Shown here one piece after another: positions 18,111 through 26,977 of a stretch of DNA of 64,000 nt. The stretch covers positions 4,340,001 through 4,404,000 of the forward strand of contig NZ_CP045701.2 in the NCBI RefSeq assembly GCF_009601685.2. Direction: 5' to 3'. Position 1 is the first letter of the stretch. The number at the start of each line of letters is the position of its first letter. The DNA comes from Pseudomonas brassicacearum (lineage in GTDB: Bacteria; Pseudomonadota; Gammaproteobacteria; Pseudomonadales; Pseudomonadaceae). Under the pieces are notes generated by a model that saw nothing but the letters and a program-made list of their open reading frames with translations, did not search any database and was not told the origin of the DNA. The translations under genes were made by a program, and so were the position numbers.

Positions 18111-18755
18111 ATGGACGGTTCAACCAATATCCTGACCATAGCCAGCCCGAGCGAGACCAACCTGACCTCGACCGTGCTCGACCCTTCCCTGCGGATCCTG
18201 CTCTTGACGGCCGCCAACACCGGCACCGGAACCAGCACCAGCGCGATGGCGCTGGCCGCTCAACTGGCGCAGATGAGCAACGGTCGCGTCCTGCTGGTAG
18301 ATGCCAGCCAGTCACCGCGCAACCTCACCCAGCAACTGTCGTTGCACAAGGAGCGCGGTTTTACCGACCTGTTGTTCAACAGCCTCGCCCCGCCCTTGCT
18401 GCAGGACTGCGTGGTGCAGGCATCCAGCCTGCCCTTCGACGTGTTGCCCCACGGGCGCCTGGGTCGCAATGCCGAGCACCTGAGCCCCGAGCGCCTGCGC
18501 CCACTGTTCAGGCAACTGGCGGCGCAATACCGCTTTGTAGTGATCGACGCCGACGCGGTGTATTCGGCCAGCGACACGCTGGTGCTCAGCACCCAGGTCG
18601 ACGGCGTGGTGCTGGTGGTGCGTGGTGAAGACACCCGTTGGGAAGTGGCCCAGGCCGCCCGCCAGCGCCTGTCCCAGGCCGGCGCGAAAGTGGTGGGCAG
18701 CGTGTTCAACCGCCGCAAGTACTACATGCCCAAGTGGCTCTACAACAACCTGTAA
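18111..18755 (+). CDS. BY-kinase/CpsD-like protein with degenerate Walker A
   Basis: A 214-residue P-loop protein of the CpsD/BY-kinase/MinD-like group that normally pairs with a Wzz-type copolymerase to control chain length and export. The Walker A position reads TGTGTST (residues 37-43) where kinases have GEGKST, so the phosphate-binding Lys is Thr41. Walker A-prime (RVLLVDAS) and Walker B (FVVIDADAVYSA) remain. The C-terminal tail has only scattered Tyr (RKYYMPKWLYNNL) rather than a Tyr cluster. It is therefore probably a non-kinase regulatory partner. It begins directly after the previous stop. Confidence 0.82.
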   Translation: MDGSTNILTIASPSETNLTSTVLDPSLRILLLTAANTGTGTSTSAMALAAQLAQMSNGRVLLVDASQSPRNLTQQLSLHKERGFTDLLFNSLAPPLLQDCVVQASSLPFDVLPHGRLGRNAEHLSPERLRPLFRQLAAQYRFVVIDADAVYSASDTLVLSTQVDGVVLVVRGEDTRWEVAQAARQRLSQAGAKVVGSVFNRRKYYMPKWLYNNL

Positions 18756-18775
18756 GCCTGCAAAAGGATGACGAG

Positions 18776-19798
18776 ATGAACGCCAGAATGCTTGTCCTGT
18801 TGTTGCTGCCGCTTGCCGGTTGCTCCAGCAATACCGATACCCGTTCGATGCCGGTGCAGATCCTCACGGCCCCGCCGGCCAACGCCCAGGCCACCGACAT
18901 GCCCAAGGTCGAACAGACCCTGCGGCCCCAGGACGTGCTGGACGTGATTTTTCACATCAGCACCACCGGCTCCCAAGCCTATCGTGTGCAGGCCGGTGAC
19001 CAGGTTGCCCTGAATTTCACCGCCGCCAGCCAGCTCAACGGCACGCAACAGGTGATGCCCGACGGCAGTATCGAACTGCCAGGGGCCAACACCTCGGTAA
19101 AAATCGCCGGCCTGACTACCGACGAAGCCCGCCTGGCGGTGCAGCGCGCCTATGACCAGAAAATGCTGTTCCAGCCCAATCGCAACCAATTGACGGTGCT
19201 GGTGACCAGCCCACTGTCCAGCGAGACCAACCTGCGCAACACCTTGACCCACCCGGGCACCGGCATGAGCCGGGAAATCACGGTGGGCAGGGATGGTTAC
19301 GCCAGCTTCCCGGAAATCGGCTCCGTGCCGCTGCAAGGCATGACCGTCAACCAGCTGGAAACTTTCCTCAACGAGCGCTACGCCCAGTTGCCAGGCCACA
19401 TGACCGTCGATGTGCTGCTCAAGTCCACCGCTGGCAACGAGATCTACGTCCTCGGTGAAGTGGCCCAGCCCGGCTCCTATCCGATCCGCCGGCCTATCTC
19501 GGTCCTCGAAGCCCTGACCCTGGCCCGCGGCACGAACGTCAAGGCCCGGCTCGACTCGGTGGTGATCATGCGGCGCACCGGCAACCAGGTCGAAGCCCGC
19601 CACTACGACGTGGAAAAAGCCCTGAGCGGTGACGCCTCGCAGATCGCCTACCTGCAACCGGAAGACATGCTTTTCGTACCCAAGACCAAGCTTGCCAGTG
19701 CTGGCGAACTGGCCAGGCAACTGGCCGACGTGGTGCTGTTCCAGGGCGTGGGGTTCAGCTTCGGCTACCGCGTCGACAACAAAGGCAGCGACAACTGA
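18776..19798 (+). CDS. Wza-like polysaccharide export lipoprotein
   Basis: A 340-residue outer-membrane export protein. The signal peptide ends in the lipobox LLPLAGC with Cys16. The Poly_export domain follows (about residues 45-160, including RPQDVLDVIFHIST and MPDGSIELPG), then SLBB-type domains (VGRDGYASFPEIGSVPLQG; YVLGEVAQPGSYPI). It should form the periplasm-spanning and outer-membrane channel for the polymer. ATG at 18776 is chosen because it opens the signal peptide; the longer frame runs back into the kinase-like gene. Confidence 0.92.
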   Translation: MNARMLVLLLLPLAGCSSNTDTRSMPVQILTAPPANAQATDMPKVEQTLRPQDVLDVIFHISTTGSQAYRVQAGDQVALNFTAASQLNGTQQVMPDGSIELPGANTSVKIAGLTTDEARLAVQRAYDQKMLFQPNRNQLTVLVTSPLSSETNLRNTLTHPGTGMSREITVGRDGYASFPEIGSVPLQGMTVNQLETFLNERYAQLPGHMTVDVLLKSTAGNEIYVLGEVAQPGSYPIRRPISVLEALTLARGTNVKARLDSVVIMRRTGNQVEARHYDVEKALSGDASQIAYLQPEDMLFVPKTKLASAGELARQLADVVLFQGVGFSFGYRVDNKGSDN

Positions 19799-19815
19799 AA
19801 CTCAGGTGACCGATC

Positions 19816-21408
19816 ATGAACCCCAAGGAAAATTATCTGCATGAGTTTTTCAGGATCTTCTTCGCCAACAAGCAGTGGGTGAAGCGCGTCTTCCTGATTT
19901 TCGCCGTGATCGCCCTGGTGCTGCCGTTGATGCTCAAGCAGAGCTTCGATATCACCGCCCAGGTGATCGTGCAGTCGAAAAAACTCTCCCAGGGCGACGC
20001 CACCACGTCGCTGAACCAGGAAAATGCCACCTTCATCCCGCCGTCCCTGGCGGACATGGAAACCGAGAGCAATATCCTGCGCTCGCCGGCGTTGATCCGG
20101 CAGACCATCAGCACCCTGCGCGACCAGGGCGAATACACCCCAAGCCCAGGCATTCTCAACAAGTGGGTGAGCGAACCGCTCAAGCGCTACATCACCCAGC
20201 CCCTGCGCGAGTACGTCATCAACCCGCTGCGCGATAGCCTGGGACTAGAGGTCGACCCGGTGCGGGACACGATGCTCGATACACTGACCGACAAGGCCAT
20301 CGAAAACCTGAAGATCGAGACCCTGCCCGGCTCCAACGTCATTTCCATCGTCTACAGTTTCGGCGACCCGGCCCAGGGCACCCGGTTCGTGGCGCAACTG
20401 CTGCAGAACTACCTCACCAGCCGCCAGGACCTGCAATCGATCGAACTGCCGCAAACCTTCTACGAGCAAAAGAGAGCCCAATACCAGACCCGTCTCGACG
20501 GCCTGGAAGGCACCCGGCTGGGGCTGCTGGAAAACGTCGGTTCGTCCGATCCCAAGGAAGAAATCACCTTCCGCCTGAACGCCATCAACACCGAAGAACA
20601 GGCCCTGAACCTGTACCAGGATCGCCTGCTGCAAAGCCAACGCTGGCTCGACTACCTCAAGACCAGTCTCGCGGCGGCGAACAGCTCGCGGTTCAACGAC
20701 TACACCTTCCCGTTCACCTTCACCACCACCGTGGACAACATTGCCTTCGAAGACCGGGAAATCAGGCAACTGGGCGAGCAACTGACCAGCCAGGTCAGCC
20801 GCTACATGAATGACCTGGCGATCTTCCAGCCCGGCAGCGAACCGATGCTGCTGGCCCGGGAACAGATCGTCCGTACGCGCCAGCAGTTCCTGAAGGTGGT
20901 GAACAACCGGATCCAGGAACGCACCACCGACCTGGCCGTCGTCAGCTCGGTGATCAACCAGAAAGCCCAGCGCATCGCCACGTTCAAGGAACGCATCCAT
21001 CAATTGCAGGAAACCCAGAGCAAGCTGCGGCAGATGGACACCGAGATCAACGCCCTGCACGCGGCGTTCTCCACCTATGCCCAGCGGTTCGCCGAAGCCA
21101 GCACCGCGCGTTCGCTGGACAACGACCTGTCCAACGCCCGGGTCCTGAGCCCGCCGTTCGAACCCACCGCCGCGGCCTTTCCCAAGCCGATGCTGATCAT
21201 TGTCTTCGGCATGTTCAGCGGCCTGCTGCTGGCGATTGCCCTGGTCTATGTGCGTGAGTTCTTCGACCATCGCTTCAAGCATCCAGCGCAAATCACCCAG
21301 CAACTGGATGTGCCGGTACTGCTGGTGATCAACGAGCAGTCCCCCGAGCAGGTCAACCCGCACCGCAACTGGAGCCTGCCCAGCCTTGTCCATTGGGTGC
21401 GAAATTGA
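19816..21408 (+). CDS. Wzz/GumC-like polysaccharide copolymerase
   Basis: A 530-residue inner-membrane chain-length determinant (PCP family). Two membrane helices bracket a long periplasmic region: the first at about residues 24-41 and the second at about 466-489. Between them lie extended coiled-coil helices (for example ERIHQLQETQSKLRQMD). No kinase domain is fused, so the separate CpsD-like gene is its probable partner. The family organises Wzy polymerisation and couples it to the Wza channel. It follows the export lipoprotein by 17 bases. Confidence 0.9.
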   Translation: MNPKENYLHEFFRIFFANKQWVKRVFLIFAVIALVLPLMLKQSFDITAQVIVQSKKLSQGDATTSLNQENATFIPPSLADMETESNILRSPALIRQTISTLRDQGEYTPSPGILNKWVSEPLKRYITQPLREYVINPLRDSLGLEVDPVRDTMLDTLTDKAIENLKIETLPGSNVISIVYSFGDPAQGTRFVAQLLQNYLTSRQDLQSIELPQTFYEQKRAQYQTRLDGLEGTRLGLLENVGSSDPKEEITFRLNAINTEEQALNLYQDRLLQSQRWLDYLKTSLAAANSSRFNDYTFPFTFTTTVDNIAFEDREIRQLGEQLTSQVSRYMNDLAIFQPGSEPMLLAREQIVRTRQQFLKVVNNRIQERTTDLAVVSSVINQKAQRIATFKERIHQLQETQSKLRQMDTEINALHAAFSTYAQRFAEASTARSLDNDLSNARVLSPPFEPTAAAFPKPMLIIVFGMFSGLLLAIALVYVREFFDHRFKHPAQITQQLDVPVLLVINEQSPEQVNPHRNWSLPSLVHWVRN

Positions 21409-22508
21409 ACGCGCCGTTCGGCCCGAGCCACCACAGCAGCCCCCTGTCGATCATTCATCTGCTCGACAGCGGCGGCTTCTATGGGGCCGAGCGGATGCTG
21501 CTCGATCATTGCCTGGCAACGCCCGGACAGCACCAGGTGCTGTTCCTGGCGGCGCCGCCGACCTTGATCACGCGTTTTCGCCAGGCCGGGGTCGATTGCC
21601 GTCATTGCGCCAGTTGGGCCGAGCTGTTGCAGCACCTGCGCCAGCGCCGGGACGAACGACCGCTGATCAACACCCACAACTTCAAAGGGCTGTTGTTCGG
21701 CTGGTCCGCCGCCACGCTGCTGGGCCTGCCGCTGGTGATCACCCAGCATGGTTTCACGCCGCGGAGCCCCAAGCAGCGCTTCTATACCTGGCTGAGCCTG
21801 CAACTGTGCCGCACCGCCTCGGTCAAGCGGGTCGTCTGCGTGGCCGAGAGCATTGCCACGCTGCATCGCCGGGCCAGCGTGCGAGCGGAAAAACTCGATG
21901 TGATTCCCAACGGCCTGCCAGCGGCCAGCACGCCGTTGGCCCACCGCGCTGACAAGCAACGCTGGCGGGTCGGCTACGTCGGCCGCTTGAGCAGCGAGAA
22001 AGGCCCGGACCTGTTCCTCGACGCCATGATCCCGTTGTGCCAGAAGCATGCATCGCTGCACGCGGTGATGCTCGGCGACGGCCCTGAACGCCAGGCGCTG
22101 CTCAAGCGCATCAACGATGCCGGGTTGCCCACGCGCATCGAATTGCCGGGCTACCAGACCGACATGAACGCCTGGTGGAGCCGCCTCGACGCCCTGGTGA
22201 TCAGCTCACGCACCGAAGGCACCCCGATGATTCTGCTCGAAGCCATGCAGGCCGGCGTGCCGGTGGTGGCGTTCGGCGTCGGCGGCATTCCCGACGTGCT
22301 GCAGGACCGTCACAACGGCCTGCTTGCAGCACCGGCCGACAGCGCGGAACTGGCGGCGCAGATCGAAACGCTGTTCAGCGAACCGCCCCTGGCGCGGATC
22401 CTGGCCGACAACGCACGCCGCACCCAACAGGACCGCTACGACTTGCGCACGCTGGCCGAACGCTGGTCGCAGCTTTACATCCGCACGGCACGGGAGGCTC
22501 GCTCATGA
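21405..22508 (+). CDS. Glycosyltransferase family 4 (GT-B)
   Basis: A cytoplasmic GT-B glycosyltransferase of about 367 residues that adds one sugar to the lipid-linked repeat. The N-terminal domain has LLDSGGFYGAERML; the C-terminal donor-binding domain has VGYVGRLSSEKGPDLFLDA, LGDGPERQAL and the E-x7-E motif SRTEGTPMILLEAMQAGVPVV. No ATG is available near the copolymerase stop; a TTG at 21405 overlapping that stop, or another TTG at 21393, is the likely start, so initiation probably relies on coupling. Donor and acceptor are unknown. Confidence 0.88.
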   Translation: MNAPFGPSHHSSPLSIIHLLDSGGFYGAERMLLDHCLATPGQHQVLFLAAPPTLITRFRQAGVDCRHCASWAELLQHLRQRRDERPLINTHNFKGLLFGWSAATLLGLPLVITQHGFTPRSPKQRFYTWLSLQLCRTASVKRVVCVAESIATLHRRASVRAEKLDVIPNGLPAASTPLAHRADKQRWRVGYVGRLSSEKGPDLFLDAMIPLCQKHASLHAVMLGDGPERQALLKRINDAGLPTRIELPGYQTDMNAWWSRLDALVISSRTEGTPMILLEAMQAGVPVVAFGVGGIPDVLQDRHNGLLAAPADSAELAAQIETLFSEPPLARILADNARRTQQDRYDLRTLAERWSQLYIRTAREARS

Positions 22509-23875
22509 TTGTCCCACTCTCGATCGTCAGCCTGCTGGGCCTGGTCTGCCTGGCGCTGCTGGCCAGCCCCTATCCGTTCCTGGCGCCGGGCGCAGTGCTC
22601 GGCCTGGTCGGCGTCGCCGTGCTGTACCGCAAGCCCGGTTGGGGTTTGCTGGGCATTGCCGCACTGGTGCCGTTCGAAGGCCTGTTCAAGGACAACGCCT
22701 TTTCCGGCAGCAAGTTCTTTGGCCTGGCGCTGATCATGATCCTGATGTTGCAACTGGCGGTGCACCAGATTCCCGGGACACGCCTGCGCAGCAATATCTG
22801 GCGGCCGCTGATCGGCTTCATGGTGCTCTATGGCCTGAGCCTGCTGTTGTCGGAAAACATGGGCCTGTCCACAACCCATTTTCGCGAACTGGCGGTTGGG
22901 CTGATCCTGTTCGTGATCACCTTGCTGATCGGTCGTGAATTGAACCTGGACATGTTCTGTCGCCTGGTGACCTTGAGCGTCACCACCACCTGCGTGCTGG
23001 CGATGTTCTCGGCCAAGTACCAGGATCAGGGCCGCGCCTCCGGCCTGCTGGAAGACCCGAACACCTTCGCCCTGCTGATCGCCTTCACCGTGCCGCTGGC
23101 GTTGCTGCTGGTAGTGCGTGGCCCGAGCTTGCTGCACCGGTTGTTCTGGGGCGGCTGTTTCATCCTGCTGCTGGGCGGCATGACCAAGACCGAATCGCGC
23201 TCGGGGCTGGTGGTGTTGATGCTCAGCCTGATGATCGGGCTGTATCACTATCGCGCGCAGTTGCCGCGCATCCGTCCACGGCACTTGGGCTTCGCCATGC
23301 TTGGGCTGGCATTGCTGATTCCCCTGGCAATCGCGGTGATGCCGGCCGGCTACGTGGCACGCATCCAGTCGTTGAGCATCCTCAGTGCCGGCGCCAGCGC
23401 CCACCAGGACGAATCCCTGGGCCGCCGCGCCTCGTACATCGTCGTCGGCAGCCAGATGATCCGCGAGAACCCGATACTCGGCTCAGGCCCCGGGACCTTT
23501 CCCCTGCACTACGCGCCTACCGGCTATGCCAAGGCGTTCTCGGCCAACCGCAAGCTGGGGGACCTGTATCGCCGGGCCCATAACACCTACCTGGAAATCT
23601 TCAGCGAAATCGGCATCCCGGGCGGGCTGATGTTCGTCGCCATGATCGGTCTTGGCCTGTACAACCTGCTGCGCGCGCGCCAGCTCTGGCTGCAACGCCG
23701 GGACTGGGCGCAGGCGGACCTGCTGACGCACCTGGGCATGAGTTTTCTCTCGCTGGCGTTGTTCCTGATGTTCCTCAGTGCGCCGAACCACAAATTGCTG
23801 TGGATCATGCTCGCCCTCACCAGTGTGTTGCGCTACGACGCCGAGCAGGCCGCGCCACAGGAGGCTCGTCCATGA
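22505..23875 (+). CDS. Wzy-like polymerase / O-antigen ligase family protein
   Basis: A 456-residue polytopic membrane protein with about eleven hydrophobic segments. It carries the O-antigen ligase/polymerase signature: a large periplasmic loop (about 315-395) with RASYIVVGSQMIRENPILGSG and RRAHNTYLEIFSEIGIPGG. In this operon it most likely polymerises flipped repeat units (Wzy role), because a Wzx, a PCP and a Wza protein accompany it and no lipid A core genes are nearby. ATGA overlap with the preceding glycosyltransferase. Confidence 0.87.
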   Translation: MIVPLSIVSLLGLVCLALLASPYPFLAPGAVLGLVGVAVLYRKPGWGLLGIAALVPFEGLFKDNAFSGSKFFGLALIMILMLQLAVHQIPGTRLRSNIWRPLIGFMVLYGLSLLLSENMGLSTTHFRELAVGLILFVITLLIGRELNLDMFCRLVTLSVTTTCVLAMFSAKYQDQGRASGLLEDPNTFALLIAFTVPLALLLVVRGPSLLHRLFWGGCFILLLGGMTKTESRSGLVVLMLSLMIGLYHYRAQLPRIRPRHLGFAMLGLALLIPLAIAVMPAGYVARIQSLSILSAGASAHQDESLGRRASYIVVGSQMIRENPILGSGPGTFPLHYAPTGYAKAFSANRKLGDLYRRAHNTYLEIFSEIGIPGGLMFVAMIGLGLYNLLRARQLWLQRRDWAQADLLTHLGMSFLSLALFLMFLSAPNHKLLWIMLALTSVLRYDAEQAAPQEARP

Positions 23876-24831
23876 GCTGCGTCAGCATTGTGATCCCGAT
23901 GTACAACGAGGCCCGGCACATCGGCCGTACGCTGCAAGCGGCGCAACAAGCCGCCCGCCAGGCAGGCCTGGCCTGTGAATTGATCGTGGTGGACAACGGC
24001 TCCGACGACCACGGCCCGCGCATCGCCAACGAGCTGGGGGCACGGGTGTTGATCGTGCCAGGCGTGCACATCGGCGCCCTGCGCAACCGCGGTGCGGCCG
24101 CCGCCCGGGGTGACTGGCTGGCGTTCATCGACGCCGACATCGAAATGCCGGCCGACTGGCTCAAGCTGTTGCTGGAACTCGAAGGCCAACAGGGCGACGT
24201 ACTCGGCCTGGACCTCGATACGCCCCGGCAGGCGCCGTGGTTCGCCGAAGCCTGGCAGCGCCGCAGCCAGCGCCCGGGGTCACGTCTCCTGCATCGGGTG
24301 CAGTGGCTGCCCAGTGCCAATCTGTTGATGCGTCGCAGCTGGTTCGAACGGGTCGGCGGCTTCGACGAAACCCTGCGCACCGGCGAAGACAAGGACTTCT
24401 CCTTGCGCCTGCGCCAGGCCGACGCGCACTTGCTGCTGGTCAACGAAAGCGTTGCCCTGCACTGGGGCTACGAAGGCAGTTGGCGCGAGTGGATGAGCAA
24501 GGAATTGTGGCGCCAGGGCAGTCATCTGCAATTGCTCCGCAGCCATGGCCCGAGCCTGCGCCTGCTGCGCTTTCCGGCGCTGTCCGTTGGCGCCTGGGGC
24601 TTGGACCTGCTGGCAGTGTTGGCGTTGCTCCAGGGGCAATTGCACCTGGCGCTGACGCTATTGCTGGTCACCGCCCTGCCGCCCTTGTTCCTGAGCCTTC
24701 GCCAGAGCCGACGCGACCCGCGCCTGACTTTGCAATTGTGGGCCTTGCACTGGGTGCGCCTGCACCTGACCGGTGCCGCACTGCTGCTCAACCTGTGTCA
24801 TTGGAATGCCAGGAGACCTGCCCGTGGCTGA
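23872..24831 (+). CDS. Glycosyltransferase family 2
   Basis: A 319-residue GT-A glycosyltransferase. The N terminus has VSIVIPMYNEARHI, then the nucleotide-sugar site LIVVDNGSDDHG and the metal-binding FIDADIEMP; RTGEDKDFSLRLRQ is the probable acceptor/base region. Two or three hydrophobic segments at the C terminus (about 235-300) suggest membrane association. It overlaps the polymerase gene by ATGA and the next glycosyltransferase by eight bases. The donor sugar is unknown. Confidence 0.88.
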   Translation: MSCVSIVIPMYNEARHIGRTLQAAQQAARQAGLACELIVVDNGSDDHGPRIANELGARVLIVPGVHIGALRNRGAAAARGDWLAFIDADIEMPADWLKLLLELEGQQGDVLGLDLDTPRQAPWFAEAWQRRSQRPGSRLLHRVQWLPSANLLMRRSWFERVGGFDETLRTGEDKDFSLRLRQADAHLLLVNESVALHWGYEGSWREWMSKELWRQGSHLQLLRSHGPSLRLLRFPALSVGAWGLDLLAVLALLQGQLHLALTLLLVTALPPLFLSLRQSRRDPRLTLQLWALHWVRLHLTGAALLLNLCHWNARRPARG

Positions 24832-25960
24832 ATTCATTTACTGGTCGTGCCTGTTGCTGCCGGTGTACGCCTACCTCGGTTACCCCTTGATGCTGAGCCT
24901 GCTGGCGCCGCTGTTTCCGCGGCGCCGCTACGGCAAGGCGTTTCCGATGGACGTGAGCATCGTCATTGCCGCCCACAACGAGGCGCGGCACATCGAGGAA
25001 AAGTTGCGCTGCTTGCTGGCCCAGGATTATCGGGCCCATTCACTGCAAATCATCCTCGCCAGCGACGGCTCCACCGACGACACGGTGGCCTGCGCACGCA
25101 AGGTGATCGACCCGCGCATCACCGTGCTCGACCTGCCGCGCCAGGGCAAGGCCGCCGCCCTCAATACCGGTGTCGCCCACAGCAGCGGCGAAATCCTGGT
25201 ATTTACCGACGCCGACAACCAATGGGCCGCCGATACCCTCGGCCATCTGCTGGCGCCCCTGGGCGATCCGGAAGTCGGCGCCTGTGCCGGGCACATGGAA
25301 ATCCCGGTGCCGGGCAAGGGCCTGAGCCTGGGCGACAGCCTGTATCGCCATTACGAAGGCTGGTTGCGTCGGGTGGAGAGCCGCACCGGTTGCATGGTCT
25401 CGGCCGACGGCGCGCTGTTGGCCCTGCGCCGGGAGCTGTTCCAACCTATTCCGGCCCAGGTCAACGATGACTTTTTCCTCAGCACCTGCGCGCCGGTCGC
25501 CGGCAAGTCCATCGTCTATGCACCCATGGCCCGGGTGACCGACCAGGGCGTGGACGAAGCCGACAAACAGTTCCGCCGGCGCCAGCGGGTCACCGTCGGC
25601 GGGTTGCAGAGCCTGGCTCAGCGTCGGGAATTGCTCAACCCACTGCGTCATGGGCTCTATGCCATCGGGTTGATCAGCCACAAGTTGATCCGCCGCCTGG
25701 CGCCGGTGTTGCTGCTGCCGCTCTTGCTGAGCAATGCCTGGCTGTGGAACGACCATCCGTTCTATCGCCTGAGCCTGCTGGCGCAATTGCTCGGTTACGC
25801 CATGGCGTTGATCGGGTTGATGGATGCGCGCCACCGCTTGCCCCGGCCCTTTCGCCTGGCCGCATTCGTGCTGGTGACGCTGGCGGGCATGAGCATCGGG
25901 CTCTGGCAGTTCCTGCGGGGCCAGCGCTACAGCCAGTGGAACCCCGAGCAGAACCGCTAA
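24824..25960 (+). CDS. Glycosyltransferase family 2, membrane-bound
   Basis: A 378-residue processive-type GT2 with an N-terminal membrane helix (about 3-25) and three or four C-terminal helices (about 280-370). Catalytic motifs are VSIVIAAHNEARHIEEKL, LASDGSTDD, FTDADNQWA (DxD) and a QxxRRxR-like stretch KQFRRRQRVTVGG, as in synthases related to hyaluronan and cellulose synthases. The start is GTG at 24824 with AGGAG twelve bases upstream; upstream in-frame ATGs lie deep in the preceding gene. Confidence 0.87.
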   Translation: MAEFIYWSCLLLPVYAYLGYPLMLSLLAPLFPRRRYGKAFPMDVSIVIAAHNEARHIEEKLRCLLAQDYRAHSLQIILASDGSTDDTVACARKVIDPRITVLDLPRQGKAAALNTGVAHSSGEILVFTDADNQWAADTLGHLLAPLGDPEVGACAGHMEIPVPGKGLSLGDSLYRHYEGWLRRVESRTGCMVSADGALLALRRELFQPIPAQVNDDFFLSTCAPVAGKSIVYAPMARVTDQGVDEADKQFRRRQRVTVGGLQSLAQRRELLNPLRHGLYAIGLISHKLIRRLAPVLLLPLLLSNAWLWNDHPFYRLSLLAQLLGYAMALIGLMDARHRLPRPFRLAAFVLVTLAGMSIGLWQFLRGQRYSQWNPEQNR

Positions 25961-25972
25961 GGAGGACGGCCC

Positions 25973-26977
25973 ATGTCAATCAAACAAGTGTTCAAGCGCA
26001 CCGGCGGCTGGCTGTACCTGAACACGTCCCTGGGCCGCCACCCACTGCGTGGCGCCGGGGTGATCCTGATGCTCCATCGTGTGCTGAACAACGACCGCGC
26101 CGCCGAATTGCCCCACCGCAACGAGCTGTGCGTGGGGCCCGAAGCGTTTGAACATTTGCTGATCTGGCTGCAACGGTATTTCGAGTGCGTGCCGCTGATG
26201 ACCTTGTTGCTGGCCGATCCTGAAAGCGTTCCCAACCGTCCGCGGGTGGCCCTGACCTTCGACGACGGCTGGCGCGACAACGCCATGAACGCCTTTCCAT
26301 TGCTGCGCCAATACCAGGTGCCGGCAAGTATTTTCCTCTCCACCGATTTCATCGGCAGCCGCCAGCACTTCTGGTGGGAAAGCATCGGCGAAACCCTCTG
26401 GGGCAGCCATGGCCAAGTGGCACGGCGCTCATTGATCGAGCACTTGCAGCATGTCGGTCGACCGTTGCCGGTGCTGCTCGATGACGTCGACGACGAGCGC
26501 CGCAGCCTGGCGCTGCTGCATTACCTGCAAAGCCTCAAGACGCTCGATCCACTCATGCTGAGCGAGCTCACCGACGCCTGCCCCCAGGGTTCCCAGCCCC
26601 AGGCCCTGGACTGGCCCCAGGTGCGCATGCTCGAAGATTCCGGGCTGATTCGCTTCGGCCCTCATGGTGCCAGCCACGCGATCCTGACCGGGCTGGATGA
26701 CCAGCGCCTGCATGAAGAGCTGACGCGCAGCTGGATCGCCCTGGAAAACGGCTGCGCGCAACCCTTGCCGGTGTATTGCTACCCCAACGGCGATAACGAT
26801 GAGCGCGTGCGCCAACAGGTCGCGGCCCACGGTTTTGCCTTCGCCCTCGGCACCGAGGCGGGGCTGTATCGCAACGACGGCGACCCCTTGAACGTGCCAC
26901 GTTTCGGCGTCAGCCAACACAATGCCCATCACCCTGAATTACTGGCCTGGCGCATTCGCCGAGGGGCACGCCCATGA
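25973..26977 (+). CDS. Polysaccharide deacetylase (NodB domain)
   Basis: A 334-residue carbohydrate esterase family 4 protein. The NodB motif 1, LTFDDGWRDN (D97-D98), and a motif-2-like FLSTDFIGSRQHFWW are visible, with a later HGASHAIL that probably supplies metal His ligands. No signal peptide is evident, which points to action on lipid-linked intermediates at the cytoplasmic face or to non-classical membrane association. It overlaps the flippase gene by ATGA. It suggests that the repeat unit has an N-acetylated sugar that is deacetylated. Confidence 0.85.
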   Translation: MSIKQVFKRTGGWLYLNTSLGRHPLRGAGVILMLHRVLNNDRAAELPHRNELCVGPEAFEHLLIWLQRYFECVPLMTLLLADPESVPNRPRVALTFDDGWRDNAMNAFPLLRQYQVPASIFLSTDFIGSRQHFWWESIGETLWGSHGQVARRSLIEHLQHVGRPLPVLLDDVDDERRSLALLHYLQSLKTLDPLMLSELTDACPQGSQPQALDWPQVRMLEDSGLIRFGPHGASHAILTGLDDQRLHEELTRSWIALENGCAQPLPVYCYPNGDNDERVRQQVAAHGFAFALGTEAGLYRNDGDPLNVPRFGVSQHNAHHPELLAWRIRRGARP

